Origin: an uncultured Muribaculum sp.
GTDB taxonomy: Bacteria > Bacteroidota > Bacteroidia > Bacteroidales > Muribaculaceae
DNA: 10,071 bases
Direction of reading: 5' to 3'
Assembly (NCBI GenBank): GCA_947573015.1
Contig: CANPDS010000065.1
Coordinates: 1-10,071 of the forward strand
The position numbers and the translations under genes are program-made. A model generated the notes under the pieces. It had not been told where the DNA came from. It did not search any database and saw nothing but the letters and a program-made list of their open reading frames with translations. This document shows, piece by piece, positions 6,260 to 10,071 of this stretch. Every line of letters begins with the position of its first letter. Position 1 is the first letter of the stretch.

Positions 6260-6471
6260 CGAAAGCTATTTGAATCTTTTCGTTGCCTCGGCGCCATTAA
6301 TTGCAACGGGAAATTCAGTAGAACCTAAATTTAACTTACCCTAACAACTTTACTTTTATTTTTTAGGCAAAAAGTAATTATCAATTTCCGGTAAGCTTAT
6401 TTGCCAATGTGAAAAGATAGTCTAACACCATTTTTAACAATCTAATTACTTAACTTAAAATATTTTAGAAC
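6260..6471 (+). promoter_or_regulatory. Long, possibly structured 5' leader of the porin mRNA
   Basis: Several inverted repeats can fold in this stretch. TTTTCGTTGC (6277-6286) pairs with GCAACGGGAA (6303-6312) over 10 pairs including two G-U, around a 16-base loop containing the self-complementary GGCGCC (6290-6295). TTACTTTT (6350-6357) pairs with AAAAGTAA (6370-6377). GGCAAA (6366-6371) could instead pair with TTTGCC (6400-6405), so the last two stems compete. I do not recognise a known riboswitch class. No open frame of note is present. Confidence 0.4.
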
Positions 6472-7674
6472 ATGAAGAGTATCTTTGCAACAATGGCATG
6501 TTGCGCGGTTGCGACATCCATGTATGCCTCTGATGGGGACGCCACATCTTACGATGCACTCAACACTCCTGTTGAAACTACTTCTACAGTAGCCGCACCG
6601 GCTTCTTCGGCTGCCGGGGCCACTGAAGATTGGAAATCAGTGTTCTCCAAGATGGTAAAAGTATCCGGTTATCTGCAGACTGGCTATAACTACAATAGTC
6701 TCGGATCAGGATCATCATCTTTTCAGGCAAAACGCCTTCGTTTGATTCTTGACGGTCAGGTATGTAAAAATGGTTCTGTAAGAGTGCAGATCGAGGCATT
6801 CAACGGCATTGCCGGATCTACAAATGGCAATGGCCAAAAGAATCTTCAGGTGATGGATGCGTTCTTCACCTATAAGTTCAATCCTGCATTTCAGGTGCGT
6901 GTAGGTCAGTTCTATACACCTGTTGGATATGAGAACTACGATATTTCTCCAGCTACTTTGGAGACCGTCGATTTCTCCAATATATGCTATCGCATGGCTT
7001 GCCGCAATGCCATAGGATACGATTTTATCGATTATGGCCGCGACCTCGGTATCATGCTCATGGGTGATCTGCTTCCGAGTGCTGAAGGATTCAATTATCT
7101 CTCTTACAACTTCGCTGTGACCAATGGTCAGTTGCCTTGCAAGGATGACAACAATAAGTCGAAGGACATTATTGCCGCACTTACCGTACGTCCGTTCAAG
7201 TATTTCAATATCAAGGCTGCCTATAATTATGGTGAATATCAAGGCTTACAGGATCTTGAGAATGAGGACGGTGAGGAGATTCCTAACAAATATCTGCCGA
7301 TGAACCGTTTTGTAGGCGGCTTCTGGTATAATAATCCTACCGGTCTTGATCTCCGCGCCGAATTTGGATATCTGTATGGCAAGAAAGAAAATATTACGGT
7401 GGCTCACGAAACCGGATTCTATGCGCTGGCAGGATATCACTTCGGCAAATTCTTCCCTGTAGTACGCTACGATATGTATCATGACAGTCTCAACAAGCTG
7501 TCGCTCAATAACTACGACAGAGTATTGCTCGGATGTACATGGGAGCCATTCTCAAATCTTAAGGTGCAGCTCAATTACATGCTTTCCATGTATGGCAAGG
7601 ATGTACGCGAGGCTTCAAACCATGGTGAGAGCACTTCAAGCCAGCTCCAGCTCATGGGTCTATTCAAATTCTGA
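6472..7674 (+). CDS. Outer-membrane porin, OprO/OprP (phosphate-selective porin) family
   Basis: The 400-residue precursor is a predicted 16-strand-type outer-membrane beta-barrel. Residues 1-19 are a signal peptide (MKSIFATMACCAVATSMYA, cleavage before S20), followed by a low-complexity Ala/Ser/Thr linker (about 21-52). The barrel starts near residue 62 (KVSGYLQTGYNYN). The family hallmark lies at about 84-165: FQAKRLRLILDGQV, QVMDAFFTYKF, and the strand QVRVGQFYTPVGYENYDISP. The C-terminus QLQLMGLFKF ends in phenylalanine, the usual barrel assembly signal. In Pseudomonas these porins pass phosphate or polyphosphate, but Bacteroidota members have broader and mostly unknown substrates, so phosphate specificity is not claimed. 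It has its own strong promoter with a long leader. The secreted propeller-like gene follows after 89 bases with no clear terminator, suggesting joint transcription. Family call is confident; substrate is unknown. Confidence 0.88.
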   Translation: MKSIFATMACCAVATSMYASDGDATSYDALNTPVETTSTVAAPASSAAGATEDWKSVFSKMVKVSGYLQTGYNYNSLGSGSSSFQAKRLRLILDGQVCKNGSVRVQIEAFNGIAGSTNGNGQKNLQVMDAFFTYKFNPAFQVRVGQFYTPVGYENYDISPATLETVDFSNICYRMACRNAIGYDFIDYGRDLGIMLMGDLLPSAEGFNYLSYNFAVTNGQLPCKDDNNKSKDIIAALTVRPFKYFNIKAAYNYGEYQGLQDLENEDGEEIPNKYLPMNRFVGGFWYNNPTGLDLRAEFGYLYGKKENITVAHETGFYALAGYHFGKFFPVVRYDMYHDSLNKLSLNNYDRVLLGCTWEPFSNLKVQLNYMLSMYGKDVREASNHGESTSSQLQLMGLFKF

Positions 7675-7763
7675 TTCTCATAACCTATCTAATTCTAATA
7701 ATCAGTTCTGTATTTAAATTCCTGCGGGAGTTTGACTCAGATCCATTACAACATTTTATCATT

Positions 7764-8732
7764 ATGAAAAAGATTTTAGTAGCGATGTCGCTTATCATCG
7801 CAGGTCTTTCAGTAAGTGCTCAGCATGTGGGCAGTGAATACCGTCTCAAGAAAGTGATTCCGGTAGCCGGACGTCAGGGTATCGCCATTGACAGCACATA
7901 TTACTATGTGTCTGACACCAAGGTGCTTTACAAATATGATAAAGATGGTAACCTTGTAGCTAAGAACGATCAGCCGTTCCAGCATCCTGAAATCGCCAAT
8001 CATTTCGGTGATATCGATATCCATAACGGCGAGATCTACTGCGGTATCGAGAAGTTTGAGTATGGCCGTGGTTACAACATTGCCGTATCTATCTATGATG
8101 CCGAGACTATGAAGTGGAAGCGCGACCTGCCCTGGGTGCCTGAATCCGGTCAGGTTGAGGTGTCGGGTCTCGCTGTGGATCGCGATAAGAATATGGTGTG
8201 GATGTCCGATTGGGTAGATAGCCGCTATGTATATTGCTACGACCTGGAGACAGGCAAATATTACACCAAGATGCAGTGTCTTCCCACTCCTTACTGGTGC
8301 CAGGGTATCTTTATCGCCGATGGCAAGATGCTCTTTACATCTGACGATGGTGAGTCGCTCTATCAGATTCCCGATAATATCTATATCGCTGATATAACCG
8401 AGGTGCCTTATACCGGCCTTGTTGATGGTGAGGAAGTTGTGAAGGATACTCCTTTCAGTGTGCAGCTTGATAAGAAAGGTAAGCCGGTGATGCGCAAGGG
8501 CAAGATTGCCGGTGGTGCAAAGAAGGGTCGTGTGGAGCTTTTCCGTGAGATGAGCGACTTCAAGCGTGCCGGTGAGATCGAAGGTCTTTCAATCGATCCC
8601 GTCAACGATGATCTCGTGGTGCTCAACAACCGTGGCACTCAGATCGTGCTCGGCATGAGCCAGGGTCCGTATACTGACGAAGGTTATACCGGTGAGGTTC
8701 ATGAACTTTATATTTACGAGAAGATTAAATAA
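7764..8732 (+). CDS. Secreted beta-propeller-like protein of unknown function
   Basis: I do not recognise a named family. The 322-residue precursor opens with a clear signal peptide (MKKILVAMSLIIAGLSVSA, cleavage before Q20) and has no lipobox cysteine, so it is probably periplasmic or exported. The mature part is made of repeated short beta-strand modules typical of propellers. Examples are GIAIDSTYYYVSDTKVLYKYD (39-59, cut by a turn), DIDIHNGEIYCGI (83-95), VSGLAVDRDKNMVWMSD (133-149), QGIFIADGKMLFTSDD (180-195) and EGLSIDPVNDDLVVLNN (273-289). The pattern G-[IL]-x-[IV]-D followed by a strand resembles NHL, SMP-30 or phytase-like propellers, but no catalytic residues can be assigned. A basic insertion (about 236-256, rich in K, R and G) interrupts the last modules. 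It follows the porin gene by 89 bases with no promoter or strong terminator between them, so a joint role at the outer membrane is plausible. Confidence 0.7.
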   Translation: MKKILVAMSLIIAGLSVSAQHVGSEYRLKKVIPVAGRQGIAIDSTYYYVSDTKVLYKYDKDGNLVAKNDQPFQHPEIANHFGDIDIHNGEIYCGIEKFEYGRGYNIAVSIYDAETMKWKRDLPWVPESGQVEVSGLAVDRDKNMVWMSDWVDSRYVYCYDLETGKYYTKMQCLPTPYWCQGIFIADGKMLFTSDDGESLYQIPDNIYIADITEVPYTGLVDGEEVVKDTPFSVQLDKKGKPVMRKGKIAGGAKKGRVELFREMSDFKRAGEIEGLSIDPVNDDLVVLNNRGTQIVLGMSQGPYTDEGYTGEVHELYIYEKIK

Positions 8733-8826
8733 AAGAATGTGTAATAGTAGGTGTGTTGAACGTATGGTTTGAAAATTAAAATCATACACCTGTAGGGTAC
8801 ACATACGCACTTACAACTTGAGGTTT

Positions 8827-8858
8827 TAGTGGCGTCGGCGTTTGCGTTGACGCCACTA
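8827..8858. terminator. GC-rich hairpin after the propeller gene
   Basis: TAGTGGCGTC (8827-8836) and GACGCCACTA (8849-8858) are perfectly complementary. The stem extends inwards by four more pairs, two of them G-U, around a TTTG loop (8841-8844), giving a 14-pair hairpin. It is followed by TTGTTAGTTATT rather than a clean T-run, so it is a plausible but not classic terminator for the porin/propeller unit. It lies 94 bases beyond the propeller stop codon. Confidence 0.6.
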
Positions 8859-8968
8859 TTGTTAGTTATTGGTGTGTGGTCTGAATGTTTTTGGAGGGGC
8901 ATATGCGACAAAGGGTGCCTATTAGTGTGGAGTATTTATCGGTGTGGATGAATTTTAACAATGTTTTA

Positions 8969-9000
8969 TTTGGATGTATGGTTGTAATGTTGTAAATTTG
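8969..9000 (+). promoter_or_regulatory. Consensus promoter that fixes the start of the coiled-coil gene
   Basis: TTTG at 8969-8972 and TAAATTTG at 8993-9000 match both Bacteroidota promoter elements, with a 20-base spacer. The predicted transcription start is about 9004-9007. That lies after the upstream ATG at 9003, so translation should begin at the ATG at 9024, with a leader of about 20 bases. Confidence 0.75.
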
Positions 9001-9023
9001 CGATGTTAATAAACTTATTCACT

Positions 9024-9575
9024 ATGAAAACACCGAAGTATAAATTTGATGAGCTATGGCTCAAAGCAATCAGTCGCTGTAATGATCTCCATATACCCGG
9101 AGTAGAATATCAGGTGCGTAGATATATCGAAACCGGGGAAAATGTGGATGATCTGTTTTTCGGATCAGATTTTGAGTGTGCATGGGTGCTGATGAAAGCG
9201 GAGATCGACCGCCGTAAAGCACGCAATGAGCGTGCCCGTGAGCGCCGTAGGCAGCGTCGGGAAGAGATCGAGCGCAAGAAGCGTGAGGCCGAAGCGATGG
9301 CTCAGGCAGCTGCGCTGAGGGAGCGTGAAGAGATGAGAATCGCTGAAGAAAATGCACGGATAGAACGTGCCGGATGCAAGAAGCAGGATGCGTCGCCGCG
9401 TCGCGATTCGGGGGTGTCCTCGCGTGGAACGGGCAGCGCTCCGACCGGCGTAAAAGCCCCTAAATCACGTTTTTCTGACCGATTCCGTGGACCCGGATTA
9501 TCTGGCGGCGGCAACGCTCGTTTCGGCAAAAGTTTAAGTGCATCGTCTTTGTCCTCACGCCGATGTGATGGGTAG
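9024..9575 (+). CDS. Hypothetical charged coiled-coil protein with basic Gly/Ser-rich tail
   Basis: I do not recognise this protein. From the ATG at 9024 it has 183 residues; an in-frame ATG at 9003 would add seven, but lies at or before the predicted transcription start. Three regions are visible. Residues 1-58 are a compact, non-repetitive domain (for example YKFDELWLKAISRCNDLHIP, then EYQVRRYIETGENVDDLFF). Residues 59-117 are an uninterrupted, very highly charged helix dominated by R, E, K and A, with runs such as RARERRRQRREEIERKKREAE; this is probably a single helix or coiled coil. Residues 118-183 are disordered, rich in S, G, R and P, with a positive charge. There is no signal peptide or membrane segment. 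The tail could bind nucleic acid or ribosomes, but that is inference. It has its own strong promoter and is convergent with queC. The codon pattern and promoter argue that it is real. Confidence 0.75.
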   Translation: MKTPKYKFDELWLKAISRCNDLHIPGVEYQVRRYIETGENVDDLFFGSDFECAWVLMKAEIDRRKARNERARERRRQRREEIERKKREAEAMAQAAALREREEMRIAEENARIERAGCKKQDASPRRDSGVSSRGTGSAPTGVKAPKSRFSDRFRGPGLSGGGNARFGKSLSASSLSSRRCDG

Positions 9576-9697
9576 CTTACTCACCCACCATTGCTCGGAT
9601 AGGAGCTTTGTCGCATACTCTTGCTCTGTGTCAGTTGAGTGAATATAATGCGTTTTAACCTGGCAACGTAGATTATACCCTTGTCAGAATAGTTGTC

Positions 9698-10071
9698 TTA
9701 CTCCTCGTAGATGGTTGGATCGGATAGGCCTGCCAGTTGGAATGCCTCTCGTCGCTCTACGCATGTGCCGCAGCGGCCGCAATGCTTCTCGCCCCCTTTA
9801 TAGCACGAGTAGGTAAGCGAGAAGTCAACTCCAAGTTCTGCTCCTCGGCGGGCGATATAAGTCTTATCCTTGTCGGTGTATGGGGCGAGGATGTGTACGC
9901 CGTCGAAAGTGCCTTCCTGCATGGCTTGCGACATGGCGCTGATGAATCCGGCACGGCAGTCGGGGTAAATAGTGTGGTCGCCGCCATGGTTGGCGATGAG
10001 CACTTCATCGAGGCCTCGGCTTTCGGCAAGTCCGCAGGCCACCGAGAGCATTATGCCGTTGCGGAAAGGCA
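9698..10071 (-). CDS. queC: 7-cyano-7-deazaguanine synthase, C-terminal part (cut by window end)
   Basis: QueC converts 7-carboxy-7-deazaguanine to preQ0 with ATP and ammonia, in the queuosine tRNA-modification pathway. The frame is open to the window edge: codons before the internal ATG at 10051 read PFRNGI, continuing into MLSVACGLAESRG, a conserved QueC motif. Further family motifs are HTIYPDCRAGFI and PYTDKDKTYIA. The zinc site is complete with four cysteines in SCYKGGEKHCGRCGTCVERR (C-x7-C-x2-C-x2-C). The ATP-binding P-loop in the N-terminal half lies outside the window. About 123 residues of the usual 220 or so are visible. It is convergent with the coiled-coil gene, 122 bases away, with no clear terminator between them. 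Other queuosine genes may lie upstream, beyond the window. Confidence 0.95.
   Translation of the reverse strand, partial: PFRNGIMLSVACGLAESRGLDEVLIANHGGDHTIYPDCRAGFISAMSQAMQEGTFDGVHILAPYTDKDKTYIARRGAELGVDFSLTYSCYKGGEKHCGRCGTCVERREAFQLAGLSDPTIYEE

Noticed and set aside
6715..7242. Open frame of 175 codons on the minus strand, antisense to the porin gene
   Set aside because: The porin on the other strand has a signal peptide, family motifs and a C-terminal barrel signal. The antisense product shows no domain.
8749..8807. Several short inverted repeats (for example GTATGGTTT / AAATCATAC, CGTATG / CATACG) after the propeller gene
   Set aside because: Arms are short, imperfect and overlapping, and are easily expected by chance. 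The hairpin at 8827-8858 is much stronger.
9612..9652. CGCAT ... ATGCG inverted repeat followed by TTTT between the coiled-coil gene and queC
   Set aside because: The arms are only five bases with a 31-base loop, too weak to call a terminator.
1..10071. CRISPR arrays, tRNA or rRNA genes, insertion sequences, integrases, defence or toxin-antitoxin genes
   Set aside because: No regularly spaced repeats, cloverleaf-like sequence, transposase motifs or terminal inverted repeats were seen on either strand.

Overview
The window looks like chromosomal DNA from a Bacteroidota bacterium, most likely order Bacteroidales and possibly a gut family such as Muribaculaceae. The class-level call rests on promoters of the Bacteroides type (TTTG, about 20 bases, then TAnnTTTG), the near absence of Shine-Dalgarno sequences before the confident genes, an OprO/OprP-type porin, and a tetR / ketoacyl synthase III / fabG cluster. 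The family-level guess is inference. I see no tRNA, rRNA, CRISPR array, insertion sequence or phage gene.

Layout. Positions 1-682 hold the C-terminal part of an EamA-type membrane transporter. RNase Z (722-1642) and the tRNA adenosine deaminase TadA (1665-2114) follow on the same strand, so two tRNA-maturation genes form a likely pair. A long, almost perfect hairpin (2168-2215) separates them from a convergent minus-strand cluster read tetR (4657-4046), ketoacyl-ACP synthase III (3996-3052), fabG (2986-2240). This is a regulated fatty-acid-synthesis-type unit, and fabG appears to have its own internal promoter. Divergent from tetR is dacB (4762-6006), a PBP4-type D,D-carboxypeptidase. The 104-base divergent region holds an imperfect palindrome that is a candidate TetR operator.

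After a 465-base AT-rich regulatory gap come an OprO/OprP-type outer-membrane porin (6472-7674) and a secreted beta-propeller-like protein (7764-8732), probably one transcription unit. The gap holds a textbook Bacteroidota promoter, a perfect 14-base palindrome just upstream of it, and roughly 210 bases of leader with several possible stems. A GC-rich hairpin (8827-8858) follows. A second excellent promoter (8969-9000) then drives a small unrecognised gene (9024-9575) encoding a highly charged coiled-coil protein with a basic, glycine/serine-rich tail. The right edge carries the C-terminal part of queC on the minus strand (9698-10071), for queuosine precursor synthesis.

Most genes are ordinary housekeeping or envelope functions, and I do not see a clear new defence or mobile system. 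The parts most worth a second look are the porin/propeller unit with its elaborate control region, the coiled-coil protein, and the tetR-KASIII-fabG operon with sequence elements shared between its two promoter regions.
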